Shown: positions 24,632-33,547 of the stretch, in pieces
How the letters are laid out: each line of letters opens with the position of its first letter
Position numbering within the stretch: position 1 is the first letter of the stretch
Origin: Terrimesophilobacter bigeumensis
GTDB taxonomy: Bacteria > Actinomycetota > Actinomycetes > Actinomycetales > Microbacteriaceae
DNA: 64,000 bases
Assembly (NCBI RefSeq): GCF_039537265.1
Contig: NZ_BAABAE010000001.1
Coordinates: 434,001-498,000, forward strand
Direction of reading: 5' to 3'
Program-made: the position numbers and the translations under genes
Notes under the pieces: model-generated
The model's database searches: none
Seen by the model: only the letters and a program-made list of their open reading frames with translations
Told to the model about the DNA's origin: nothing

Positions 24632-25648
24632 GTGAGCTCTGTCAGTCTGCGTGATGTGGCAGCGCTCGCCGGAGTCTCGGTGGGCTCGGTCTCCAACGTC
24701 CTCAATCGTCCTGGAAGCGTGTCGGCGAGCGTCTCCGAACGCGTCCAGTCCGCGATCGACTCCCTCGGATACGTTCGCAACGACGCTGCACGTCAACTGA
24801 GGGCGGGCCAGAGCCGCTGCATCGGCCTGGTCGTCCTCGACATCGGCAACCCGTTCTTCTCCGACCTGGCCAGGGGTGCCGAGCGCCGCGCCACCGAGGA
24901 GGGCCTCACGGTCCTGCTCGGCGACACGGAAGAAGACCCGGCGCGGGAGCGGGTCTACATCGACCTCTTCGCAGAGCAGCGGGTCTTCGGGTTGCTCGTG
25001 TCACCGCTCGGGGGGGCCATGAACCGACTTCGGGACCTCAAGAAACGGGGCCTGTCGACCGTGCTCGTGGACTGGCAGACCGAGGGCGACCGGTTCTCAT
25101 CGGTGACGGTCGACAACGTCGCGGGCGGATATCTCGCCGTGAACCATCTGATCGAGAACGGGCACCGCCGCATCGCGTTCGTCGGTGGCCCGCACAGCAT
25201 CCGTCAGGTCAGCGATCGATTCACGGGAGCGCGCAATGCCATCGCCCAGCACCCGGGGGCAACGTTGGAGGTGATCGATACCGAGTCGCTCACGGTGCTC
25301 CAGGGGCGTCAGGCCGGCGAAAGGATCAGTCAACGGAAGGCCTCCGCCCGACCGGATGCGATCTTCGCAGCGAACGATCTCCTCGCGCTCGGTGTTCTGC
25401 AGGCCTTCAACCTGTCCGGGCGGGTCTCCGTGCCCAATGACATCGCCCTCATCGGTTACGACGACATCGACTTCGCATCGACGGCGATGGTCTCCCTTTC
25501 CTCCGTCCGCCAGCCGAGCGCCGAGATCGGACGCACCGCGGTCGAGCTCCTGCTCCGCCAGGTAGCGGGCGGCGCGGGATTCGAACCGGAGCGAATCGTT
25601 TTCCAACCCGAACTGGTGGTGCGCGATTCGACGAGCGCGCTCCGATGA
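24632..25648 (+). CDS. LacI-family transcriptional regulator (probable rhamnoside regulator)
   Basis: Sugar-responsive repressor. The 338-residue product has the LacI helix-turn-helix and hinge at residues 4-60 (SLRDVAALAGVSVGSVSNVLN, then DSLGYVRNDAARQLRAGQ), followed by a periplasmic-binding-protein-like effector domain (IGLVVLDIGNPFFSDLARGAE, VDNVAGGYLAVNHLIENGHRRIAFVGGP, PDAIFAANDLLALGVL, IGYDDIDFASTAMVSLSSVRQP). GTG start with GGAAGGTGG upstream. It is the only regulator in the island, and three copies of a LacI-type operator lie in the island's three control regions, including its own, so it very likely controls all of them. Effector is presumably rhamnose, rhamnulose or a phosphate of these. 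Confidence 0.93.
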   Translation: MSSVSLRDVAALAGVSVGSVSNVLNRPGSVSASVSERVQSAIDSLGYVRNDAARQLRAGQSRCIGLVVLDIGNPFFSDLARGAERRATEEGLTVLLGDTEEDPARERVYIDLFAEQRVFGLLVSPLGGAMNRLRDLKKRGLSTVLVDWQTEGDRFSSVTVDNVAGGYLAVNHLIENGHRRIAFVGGPHSIRQVSDRFTGARNAIAQHPGATLEVIDTESLTVLQGRQAGERISQRKASARPDAIFAANDLLALGVLQAFNLSGRVSVPNDIALIGYDDIDFASTAMVSLSSVRQPSAEIGRTAVELLLRQVAGGAGFEPERIVFQPELVVRDSTSALR

Positions 25649-26475
25649 CCCTGGTGGGCGCCTCGAGAACCGAGGGCTTCGTCGAGGTCGACGATGGGGA
25701 ACGAATTTGGTTCGAAACAGCCGGAACAGGACCGGACCTCGTGTTGTGCCACGGCCTCGGCGGCAACGCAACGGTCTGGTATCAGCAGGTACCGTACTTT
25801 GCGCGGGGCAATCGGGTGATCACGTGGGATCAGCGGGGGTTCGGCAGATCCTCGAACGTCAACCGTAAGCACGGACCGCTCACCGCAGTCTCCGACCTGG
25901 GCGCTCTCCTGGACCACCTCGAGGTGTCCAGTGCCGATGTCGTCGGCCAGTCCATGGGCGGCTGGGTGGCTTTGGGCGCGGCACTCGCCATACCTGAGCG
26001 GATCGCGTCGCTCGTGCTCGCCTGCACGACCGCGGGAATCCCGGTTGAGCGTGAACCCGTGCGCGAGCAGCCTGCACCGGTCGCAGGTGGTGCGCTCCCG
26101 CTGGGCGGGCATCCTGCGATCGATGAGAGCCTGCGTCTCAGGGACCCCGCACGGGCATACCTCTACCAGGCGCTCGGCACGTTCGGTGACCGGCCCGCGG
26201 ATTCCGAACTCATGCGCATGCTCGCCGAGACCACCTTCGACGACGAGCAGCTTCGGCGGCTGGACATTCCTGTCCTGATGATCGCGGGCGAACGCGACGG
26301 GCTCATGACGACAGCGCTTCTACGGCAGGCCTCTTCGTGGTTGGCCAACGCGAGGCTCGTCGAGATGCCCGGCCTCGGGCACTCCCCCTACTTCGAAGAT
26401 CCGGATTCCTGGAACAGGCTGGTCGCCGACTTTCTGGCCCGAGAACGCCGAGTCGGATCACGAGGAGTGTCATGA
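25645..26475 (+). CDS. Alpha/beta-fold hydrolase
   Basis: Predicted serine hydrolase of the alpha/beta superfamily (esterase, lactonase or C-C hydrolase); substrate unknown. The 276-residue protein has the oxyanion segment LCHGLGGNATVW, WDQRGFGRSS, nucleophile elbow VVGQSMGGWVALG, catalytic Asp in IAGERDGLM, and His in MPGLGHSPYFEDP. ATG overlaps the lacI-type gene's stop by 4 nt and its own stop overlaps the RidA gene's start by 4 nt, so the three are translated together. The tight coupling to the regulator suggests a role in the same catabolic system, for example opening a lactone or cleaving an ester aglycone. Confidence 0.88.
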   Translation: MTLVGASRTEGFVEVDDGERIWFETAGTGPDLVLCHGLGGNATVWYQQVPYFARGNRVITWDQRGFGRSSNVNRKHGPLTAVSDLGALLDHLEVSSADVVGQSMGGWVALGAALAIPERIASLVLACTTAGIPVEREPVREQPAPVAGGALPLGGHPAIDESLRLRDPARAYLYQALGTFGDRPADSELMRMLAETTFDDEQLRRLDIPVLMIAGERDGLMTTALLRQASSWLANARLVEMPGLGHSPYFEDPDSWNRLVADFLARERRVGSRGVS

Positions 26476-26852
26476 GCAGACCCCAGATCGAGTTCATCGC
26501 AGCGCCACACGACCTGCCCTTCTCCACAGCCGTCCGCGTTGGCGACATGCTTTATCTATCGGGTCAGATCGGGGTTCGCAGCGACGGCGTGCTCGCCGAG
26601 GGATTTCAAGCCCAGGCCCGGCAAACGATGGACAACATCGCCGCATCGCTCACGTTGGCGGGCTCCAGCATGGCGGATGTCGTCAAGGCGACGATCATGA
26701 TCGCCGATATGGCCAGGTGGGGTGAGTTCAACACGATCTACCTCGAATACTTCGACGCGGGGCGTCTGCCTGCGCGGAGCGCGTTCGGCGCCAATGCTCT
26801 TGCCCTCGGCGCCGAGGTCGAAGTCGAGTGCTGGGCGTACGCTCCGGCATGA
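26472..26852 (+). CDS. RidA/YjgF family protein (Rid deaminase or relative)
   Basis: Small trimeric protein of the Rid family, whose archetype hydrolyses reactive enamine/imine intermediates made by PLP enzymes. The 126-residue product covers the whole domain: FSTAVRVGDMLYLSGQIGV, QARQTMDNIAASL, VVKATIMIADMARWGEFNTIYLEYF, and GRLPARSAFGANALALGAEVEVECWAYAP. The Arg in PARSA and the Glu in VEVECWA match the residues that bind the substrate carboxylate and water in active Rid proteins. ATG overlaps the hydrolase stop (ATGA). Pairing with an alpha/beta hydrolase resembles catabolic clusters (rut-like, aromatic) where Rid paralogues help hydrolyse unstable intermediates. Confidence 0.9.
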   Translation: MSRPQIEFIAAPHDLPFSTAVRVGDMLYLSGQIGVRSDGVLAEGFQAQARQTMDNIAASLTLAGSSMADVVKATIMIADMARWGEFNTIYLEYFDAGRLPARSAFGANALALGAEVEVECWAYAPA

Positions 26853-26921
26853 TCGCGCGATGGGGCACCGCACCGGCCTGCCGACGTCGGCTCTCGAATC
26901 GGAGCCGTGGCCCGCGGCGGC

Positions 26922-26927
26922 TATGAT
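26922..26927 (+). promoter_or_regulatory. -10 box for tRNA-Ser(GCU)
   Basis: TATGAT, 13 nt before the tRNA 5' end. -35 not recognisable. Confidence 0.4.
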
Positions 26928-26940
26928 GGTGCGAGCAACT

Positions 26941-27029
26941 GGAGACGTCGCATAGTCCGGCCTAGTGCACCACCCTGCTAAGGTGGAGTTCCCGTAAGGG
27001 AACCGAGGGTTCAAATCCCTCCGTCTCCG
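26941..27029 (+). tRNA. tRNA-Ser (anticodon GCU)
   Basis: An 89-nt class II tRNA. Acceptor GGAGACG (26941-26947) pairs with CGTCTCC (27022-27028), discriminator G at 27029. Anticodon stem CCACC/GGTGG with loop CTGCTAA, anticodon GCT at 26977-26979. Long variable arm GTTCCCGTAAGGGAAC; T arm with GTTCAAATC. No encoded CCA. Confidence 0.97.
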
Positions 27030-27034
27030 CAACA

Positions 27035-27056
27035 AAAGTCCTGATCAGAAGACTTT
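27035..27056 (+). terminator. Possible terminator hairpin after tRNA-Ser(GCU)
   Basis: AAAGTC (27035-27040) and GACTTT (27051-27056) form a short AT-rich stem directly after the tRNA, ending in TTT. Weak, but correctly placed. Confidence 0.4.
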
Positions 27057-27110
27057 CCCGTTGATCGCTGCCGTGTCGTCTCACCCGGTGGGCGTCGGCA
27101 GAGGTTCAGG

Positions 27111-27304
27111 TATAGTTGCCGCCCGGTTGGAGCCGTGGTTCGTCCTCAATCATGTGGCGGACAGGCTCATCCCAGCCCGGGCAGGGTACCCCCCGCATTG
27201 GGTGTCGGGGCGAAGTTCTCTCGCGTAATAGGCTCCAGAAGGCGCCAGTACCCAGGCGCCATTCCTTCGCCGGCCGCAAGGTCGTCGGCTCCCGAGGGGA
27301 ACCC
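27111..27304 (+). promoter_or_regulatory. -10 box and long structured 5' leader of the giant FN3 gene
   Basis: TATAGT (27111-27116) is a good -10 box (no clear -35), giving a leader of about 180 nt before the ATG at 27305. The leader is GC-rich and contains inverted repeats, for example GGCGCC twice around an 8-nt loop near 27242-27262. No known riboswitch class is recognised. No coding is seen between 27030 and 27304. Confidence 0.4.
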
Positions 27305-30300
27305 ATGCAGCTCGACCTGTCTTCGCGCCGTGCGCGTCTCATCGCCTTGGCGACATCGGCCGTCGCTGTCGGCGCTCTGCTCGTCGCGACGCCGCACGCA
27401 GCCATCGCCGGCCCGTCGACCGTCACCCAGACGTTCTCCTACACAGGCAGCGTCGCCACCTTCACCGTGCCTGCAGGAATCTCGGCCCTGACGATCACGG
27501 TCACCGGCGGAGCGGGTGGCAACGGCGGCGCGGATGCCACTCCGGCGCCTGCACCAGGCGGCTACCGCGGTGTGGTTTCCGGCACCATCGCGGTGGCCCC
27601 GAACCAGGTGCTCACGATCGGTGTCGGCAGCGGTGGCGCAACGGGCAGCAGCAGGGTCAACGCGAATACCGCTCCCCCCATCGGCGGCAGCAACCCCCTC
27701 GGCAGCTATGCCGGAGGCGTCGGCGGTCGGGCCGGCGCGAACGGGTCGTCTGGAGTGGGCGGCGCGGGTGGTGCGGCGTCTGTGGTTCAGCTCTCCGGCG
27801 CATCCGTGGTCGCCGGTGGTGGTGGTGGCAACGGCGGCAGCGGTCAGTTCGCGTCCACGCAGGGACGTACCGCGACGGCCACCTACATGGGCCGCAGCGA
27901 CAGCACCACGACCAACGGCCAGGCGGGCATCAACGCGAACGACGCGTGCATCCAGACCAGCTGCTCCAACAACGATGGTGGCGGTTCCGGTGGTGGCGGC
28001 GGCGGCGCTCAAGGTGGAGCCCAGGGGCAGATCGAGTTCGGTGCGGGCACGTCCAACGAGTGGTACGGTTTCGGCGGCTCGGTCGGGCAGAACTCGACCG
28101 CTTCGCTCGCCGGCCTGACCGCGTCGTACCAGTACTACTCCAGCAACGGCCTGGCCGGGTCCGTGGTGATCTCGTACACGACCGGGGCCCCTGCCGCGCC
28201 GAGCGCTGTCAGCGGCACGGCCGCAGATGGCTCCGTCCACCTGATCTGGACCGCACCGACCGACAGCGGCCAGTCCGTCGTGAGCGACTATCTCGTGCGG
28301 TACAGCAGCGACGGCGGCAGCACCTGGAGTAGCGGGATCGCCCAGAACACGACGGAGACCTCGGGAACCGTCACCGGTCTCAGCAACGGAACGACGTATA
28401 TCTTCCAGGTCGCTGCGGTGAACTCGGTCGGGGCGGGGGCCTACTCGGCATCGTCCTCGCCGGTCACGCCTCTCGGTCCGCCGACGGCACCCACGATCTC
28501 GCTCGTCACCGCCCAGGACGGAGCACTGCGCCTCACGCTCACAGCGCCGAGCTCGGGCGCTCCGGTGACCGGTTACGACTATCGGGTCGATGGCGGTTCG
28601 TGGATCGCCGTGGCCTCCACCTCGACCACGCTCGTCATCCCGGGCCTGATCAACGGAACCTCCTACACGGTCGAGGTCCGCGCCGAGAGCTCTGTCGGTG
28701 CAGGGGCGGTCTCCACCCCGGCATCCGGCACCCCGTTGGCTGTGCCCGGCGCACCGACCATCAGTTCCCTGGGAGTCGGGGACGGTACCCTCTCGGTCGC
28801 CTTCACGCCCGGATTCAGTGGTGGTGGTGAGATCACCTCGTACCAGTACCAACTCAACGGTGGAAGCTGGACGACCGCGAGCGGTACCTCCAGCCCGATC
28901 TCCGTGACGGGCCTCGCCGCAGGCACCACCTACTCGGTGGCGCTACGCGCCGTCAACTCGGTCGGCACCGGAGCTGCATCGGTGCCCGCGTCGGCCACCA
29001 CCCCGGCGCTGCCGGGAGCTCCGACGATCACCGCGGCCATCGCCGGCGACAGCACAGCTCGCGTGAGCTTCAGCCCGGGAACCACCGGTGGCTCCCCGAT
29101 TGAGGGCTACGAGTACCAGACCACCGCGGGTGGCGCCTGGACGACCGTGCCCGGCTCGTCGAGTCCCGTGCTCATCAGCGGACTCACGAACGGCACCGTG
29201 TACGCCGTGAGCATTCGCGCCATCAACTCGGTGGGCACCGGTGCCGCATCCGTCGCGGTCGCCGTCACTCCGGCCACGGTCCCCGGGCCCCCGTCGATCG
29301 TCGGCAACACGGTCGCCGGCAGCGACGCGACCCTGTCGGCCGCCTTCACCGCCCCGTCGTATGACGGCGGCTCGGCGATCACCACCTACGAGTACTCGAC
29401 GGATGCGGGGGCCACCTGGCGCACCCGCACTGACGGCGACAGCGTTTCCAGTCCGGTCGTCATCACTACCAAGTCGAACGACGGGACCACCCCGCTGACG
29501 AACGGTGTCACCTACTACGTCGAGCTCCGTGCCGTGAACGCGGTCGGTGCAGGCACCGCCTCGGCCGTGGCGAGCGGTATCGCCACGACCTACCCGAGCG
29601 AGCCGACGATCACCGCGGTCACGCCATCGAACCGGTCGCTCGGCGTCAGCTTCACCGCCGGATCCAATGGCGGTGCGACGATCACCGCCTACGAGTACAG
29701 CATCGACGGCGGTAACAACTGGGTGTCCACGGAGACTCTCGGCACCTCGTTCGTGATCAGCGGCCTGAGCAACGGCACCGCGTACCCGGTGCAGGTGCGG
29801 GCCATCAACTCGGTCGGGGCGGGCGACGACTCCGCTGCTGTCACGGCGACACCGGTGGGGCTGCCCGGCCAGGCGTCGATCAACGGGGTCGTCCGCAGCG
29901 ACCAGACACTCACGACATCCGTCGCCCTCGCCGACAACGGTGGTTCGCCGGTCACCGCGTGGGAGTACTCGACCGATGGTGGTGCGAGCTGGACCACGGC
30001 CGCTGGAACGGTCAGCCCGCTGACACTCACCGTGATCTCTTCCGACGGAATGACACGCCTTGCTAACGGAACCGGGTACGCGCTGCAGGTGCGTGCGGTG
30101 ACAGCGGTCGGCACCGGCCCGGCCTCGGCGACGACGATCGTCGCGCCGGCCTCGGCCCCCGCGGCCCCGTCGATCGCGGTGACCGCGGGCAACGCGAGCG
30201 TGAGCGTCGTCTTCGTGCTCGGGGCCGACGGCGGCTCGCCCGTCACGCAACTCGAGTACCGCCTCGACGACGGATCCAGCTGGACGCCGACCGGTACGCT

Positions 30301-33300
30301 CTCAAGCCCCTTCACGATCGGAGGACTGACCAACGGCACCGCGTATGCCATCCAATTGCGGGCCGACAACGCCATTGGGGCAGGCGTCGCGTCGTCACCC
30401 GCGTCGGCGACGCCGCACACCGTTCCCGACGCGCCGAGCTCAGTCACCGCGGTCTCGAACTCCGCATCCGCTGACGTCACCTGGGTGGCGCCGGCATTCA
30501 CCGGTGGGGCTCCTGTGACCGGTTATTCCGTCTCGGCGTACGCGAGTAGCGCGAGCACCACGGCGGTCTCCACCTGCTCGACGAGCGGCGCGACCTTCTG
30601 CTCGCTCAACGGTCTGACCAACGGGACGACATACTATGTCGAGGTCGCGGCGATCAACACCGCGGGCACCGGTGCAGCCTCCACTCCGCGCGTGCCGGTG
30701 ACTCCGCTGGCGCGCCCATCGGCCCCGACCCTCAACTCACTCACGGTCGGCGATGGCACCATCAGCGCCGCGTTCAGCGCCGGGAGCGCCGGTGACCGTC
30801 CCATCACCGGCTACCAGTACTCGGTCGATGGCGGCGTCACCTGGGAGACCGCGAGCAGCACGAGCAGCCCGATCCTCATCACCGGCCTGACCAACGGCAC
30901 CACCTACACCGTTGCGCTGCGGGCCGTGAGCTCGGCCGGCGTCGGCGCCGCCTCGAACACCCGGGAGGGCACGCCGTTCACCTACCCCTCGGCCCCCGAC
31001 ACCGCCACGATCATCGCGAACGGCGGGAACGGACAGATCACGGTCAGTTGGGCCGCCGCGGACCTCAACGGTGGAACACTGCTCAACTACACCGCCACCG
31101 CATTCACCGAGTTGAGCAGTGGCTCGACGGCAGGCCGCTGTACGACCGCTGGGCTGAGCTGTGTGATCACCGGGCTGATCAATGGGAGGACCTACTACGT
31201 CTCCCTGCAGACCCAGAACACCTCGGCCATGTACAGCGTGCGGTCGGCACCTCGCGTGCCCGCAACACCGTCCCTGCAGCCCGGCGCCGCTACCGATGTC
31301 ACCGCAGTCGCGGGCGACGCGACGGCCACCGTTTCGTGGACCGCTCCGATGAGCACCGGCGCCAGCGCGATCACCGGCTACACGGTGTGGTGCTCGGTGG
31401 AGGGCGGTGCGTACACGCAGTGCGCCACGTCCACGACGAGCTCCGTTCAGGTCACCGGTCTCACCAACGGCTCGAGCTACACCTTCGAGGTCTTCACGGC
31501 GAATTCCGACGGCACGGGGCCGGTGAGCGCGGCATCCGACGCCGTCACGCCACTCGCCGCCGGCACGGTTCCTGTGCTCGCTGCCGCGTCGCCGACGGCC
31601 ACCGGCTTCACGTCGGTCATCAGCAATTACGACGCGTCGACCACGTACTCTGCGACCGCGACGAATGGCGCGACCGTCGTACTCAGCGGCTCCTCCATCA
31701 CCGTAACGGGGCTCAGCGACGGCGGCTCATCGCAGGTGACGATCACCGCGATGAAGGCGGCGACGACCACGACGGAAACGTCCCTCGTCGGTGCCGCCCT
31801 GCTGACGGGAATCGCCCCGACCTTCTCCGGCAACATCGCGACGACGACGGGCTTCGGCTTCACCATCACCAACTACGATGCCGCGGCGACATACACCCTC
31901 GCTGCCGACGGCGGGGCAACGGTGACTCGCAGCGGAGCCGCTGTGACGGTGAGCGGGTTGGCTCTCGACGCCGGCTCGACGGTGACCGTATCGGTCGCGA
32001 AGAGCGGATCGACGACCGCATCCGCCATCAACTCCGGCGCCGCCATGGCCGTCGGGACCGCACCGACCTTCACTGACCTCGTGTCCACGGGTTCCGGCTT
32101 CGAAGTGGATATCGCCAACTACGAACCGACGCTGAGCTACACGCTCGGCGTGACCGGGGGAGCCGTCGCGACCCTCAGCGGTTCGACCATCACGGTGACC
32201 GGCCTGAGCGACGGGGCGTCGGCCGATGTCACGGTCACGGCGACCGACCCGGGCGTCGATGTGGCCACCGCGACCCAGACCGGAGCCGCCCTGTTCACCG
32301 GGGTCGCGCCGGCCGTCTCGACGGTCACGCGCACGATCGACGGCTTCACGTTCACGATCAGGCTGGAGCCCGGCACCGCCTACGCGGTGACGTCCGACGC
32401 GGGCACGGCGACGCTCTCCGGCTCGACCGTCACGGTGACCGGGTTGGCCGCCGGTGCCACGACGACGGCCCACGTCACGGCGTCCGCCACGGGCGCGCTC
32501 GACGCGACCACCGATGTCGCGGGCACCGCGATCGACATGGGTGTCGTGCCGACCTTCTCGAGCCCGGTCGCCGCGGCCACAGGATTCGGGTTCATGATCA
32601 CGAACTACTCGGCAGCATTCAGCTATGCGCTGTCCACCTCGGCCGGAACCATCACGCGCGACGGCAAACGGGTGACGGTCGTAGGCCTGGCCGCGGGAGA
32701 GACGGCCCAGGTACGGCTCGTCGCCGCGCAGGACGGCTACCGCGCGGCGAGCGCGAGCCTAACGGGACGCGCGCTCATCCCCGCTGCAGCGCCGACCGAG
32801 CCCACTGCTCCGGTGACGACGCCCGCACCGCCGAGCGTCCAAAGCGACAGTTCCGTGCTAGCTCTGCTGCACGAGTCGAAGCCGGGACATGCCGCGGTGA
32901 CGAGCGACGGAAGCGCGGTCTCGTCGACAGTGAGCGCCTCGAAGACCACGGTGAAGATCGGCGCGGCGGGTGGCCTGAGCCTGACCGTCGCCGCCCAGCG
33001 GGACGACACGATTCTCCCGCTCGCCGCGGATGGCGTGGTCGAGGTGCAGCGCTCCGGCCAGCTCTGGGTCACCACGGCCGGATTCTCCCCGCGGTCGGTC
33101 GTGACGATCTGGGCCATGTCGGATCCGCTCAAGTTGGCCGTGTCGCACACGGATGCCTCGGGCGCGACAGGGGAGAGCGTGCCCTTGCCACACGCCCTGG
33201 CGGCGGGCGTACACACGCTGATCGTGATCGGGGTGGGCGCGCACGGCCAGCCGGTGACCATGCAGGTGGGGATCCGCGTGCTCGACGCACAGACCGTCTC

Positions 33301-33427
33301 CGCTCATTCGCCGGCCGGTGGCATCTGGCTGGGCTGGTGGCTCGCCGCCCTCGTGCTCCTGCTGCTCGTCGCGTGGTACGTGATCGCGCGCAGACGTCGT
33401 CGTCGCGAGGACGAGCGGGCAGCCTGA
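27305..33427 (+). CDS. Giant secreted FN3-repeat surface protein, membrane anchored
   Basis: A 2040-residue exported protein, probably an adhesin or wall-surface scaffold. A signal peptide (basic RRAR, hydrophobic core, HAAIAG; cleavage about residue 35) precedes a glycine-rich domain to about residue 290, which begins with VTQTFSYTGSVATFTVPAGI as in Gly_rich_2 proteins. Twelve fibronectin type III-like domains follow (about 295-1418; recurring GLTNGTTY and AVNSVGAGAAS). Then come five tandem units of about 80 residues (about 1419-1825) built on FTITNYDAAATYT and VTVTGL. A Pro-rich linker, a C-terminal domain, one TM at about 2009-2029 and the tail RRRRRRED end the protein. No LPXTG is seen. 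Start ATG has GAGGGG 5 nt upstream. FN3 arrays are also common in secreted polysaccharide enzymes, but no catalytic domain is visible. Confidence 0.9.
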   Translation: MQLDLSSRRARLIALATSAVAVGALLVATPHAAIAGPSTVTQTFSYTGSVATFTVPAGISALTITVTGGAGGNGGADATPAPAPGGYRGVVSGTIAVAPNQVLTIGVGSGGATGSSRVNANTAPPIGGSNPLGSYAGGVGGRAGANGSSGVGGAGGAASVVQLSGASVVAGGGGGNGGSGQFASTQGRTATATYMGRSDSTTTNGQAGINANDACIQTSCSNNDGGGSGGGGGGAQGGAQGQIEFGAGTSNEWYGFGGSVGQNSTASLAGLTASYQYYSSNGLAGSVVISYTTGAPAAPSAVSGTAADGSVHLIWTAPTDSGQSVVSDYLVRYSSDGGSTWSSGIAQNTTETSGTVTGLSNGTTYIFQVAAVNSVGAGAYSASSSPVTPLGPPTAPTISLVTAQDGALRLTLTAPSSGAPVTGYDYRVDGGSWIAVASTSTTLVIPGLINGTSYTVEVRAESSVGAGAVSTPASGTPLAVPGAPTISSLGVGDGTLSVAFTPGFSGGGEITSYQYQLNGGSWTTASGTSSPISVTGLAAGTTYSVALRAVNSVGTGAASVPASATTPALPGAPTITAAIAGDSTARVSFSPGTTGGSPIEGYEYQTTAGGAWTTVPGSSSPVLISGLTNGTVYAVSIRAINSVGTGAASVAVAVTPATVPGPPSIVGNTVAGSDATLSAAFTAPSYDGGSAITTYEYSTDAGATWRTRTDGDSVSSPVVITTKSNDGTTPLTNGVTYYVELRAVNAVGAGTASAVASGIATTYPSEPTITAVTPSNRSLGVSFTAGSNGGATITAYEYSIDGGNNWVSTETLGTSFVISGLSNGTAYPVQVRAINSVGAGDDSAAVTATPVGLPGQASINGVVRSDQTLTTSVALADNGGSPVTAWEYSTDGGASWTTAAGTVSPLTLTVISSDGMTRLANGTGYALQVRAVTAVGTGPASATTIVAPASAPAAPSIAVTAGNASVSVVFVLGADGGSPVTQLEYRLDDGSSWTPTGTLSSPFTIGGLTNGTAYAIQLRADNAIGAGVASSPASATPHTVPDAPSSVTAVSNSASADVTWVAPAFTGGAPVTGYSVSAYASSASTTAVSTCSTSGATFCSLNGLTNGTTYYVEVAAINTAGTGAASTPRVPVTPLARPSAPTLNSLTVGDGTISAAFSAGSAGDRPITGYQYSVDGGVTWETASSTSSPILITGLTNGTTYTVALRAVSSAGVGAASNTREGTPFTYPSAPDTATIIANGGNGQITVSWAAADLNGGTLLNYTATAFTELSSGSTAGRCTTAGLSCVITGLINGRTYYVSLQTQNTSAMYSVRSAPRVPATPSLQPGAATDVTAVAGDATATVSWTAPMSTGASAITGYTVWCSVEGGAYTQCATSTTSSVQVTGLTNGSSYTFEVFTANSDGTGPVSAASDAVTPLAAGTVPVLAAASPTATGFTSVISNYDASTTYSATATNGATVVLSGSSITVTGLSDGGSSQVTITAMKAATTTTETSLVGAALLTGIAPTFSGNIATTTGFGFTITNYDAAATYTLAADGGATVTRSGAAVTVSGLALDAGSTVTVSVAKSGSTTASAINSGAAMAVGTAPTFTDLVSTGSGFEVDIANYEPTLSYTLGVTGGAVATLSGSTITVTGLSDGASADVTVTATDPGVDVATATQTGAALFTGVAPAVSTVTRTIDGFTFTIRLEPGTAYAVTSDAGTATLSGSTVTVTGLAAGATTTAHVTASATGALDATTDVAGTAIDMGVVPTFSSPVAAATGFGFMITNYSAAFSYALSTSAGTITRDGKRVTVVGLAAGETAQVRLVAAQDGYRAASASLTGRALIPAAAPTEPTAPVTTPAPPSVQSDSSVLALLHESKPGHAAVTSDGSAVSSTVSASKTTVKIGAAGGLSLTVAAQRDDTILPLAADGVVEVQRSGQLWVTTAGFSPRSVVTIWAMSDPLKLAVSHTDASGATGESVPLPHALAAGVHTLIVIGVGAHGQPVTMQVGIRVLDAQTVSAHSPAGGIWLGWWLAALVLLLLVAWYVIARRRRRREDERAA

Positions 33428-33547
33428 ACTCCGCAAAGGAGCGAGGGGTCGAGCGCCTCCACCGTCCTGCTGCGGATGATCACCCGGATACCGGCGGGCA
33501 GAGGCTCGCCAGCACCGCGCGGGTTCCGAGCGTCGTCGGGCGGATGG

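Noticed and set aside
3256..27029. att sites formed by the two tRNA-Ser 3' ends
   Set aside because: Their 3' ends share only the general T-arm pattern, no exact direct repeat, and no integrase lies between.
27030..27304. SRP RNA (ffs) or riboswitch after tRNA-Ser(GCU)
   Set aside because: ffs can lie beside a tRNA-Ser in actinobacteria, but the conserved GGAAGGNAGCA core is absent; no ydaO, GEMM or other consensus was found.
27305..33427. Repeats that could suggest a CRISPR or recombination array
   Set aside because: They are diverged coding repeats (FN3), in frame, with period of about 270 bp.
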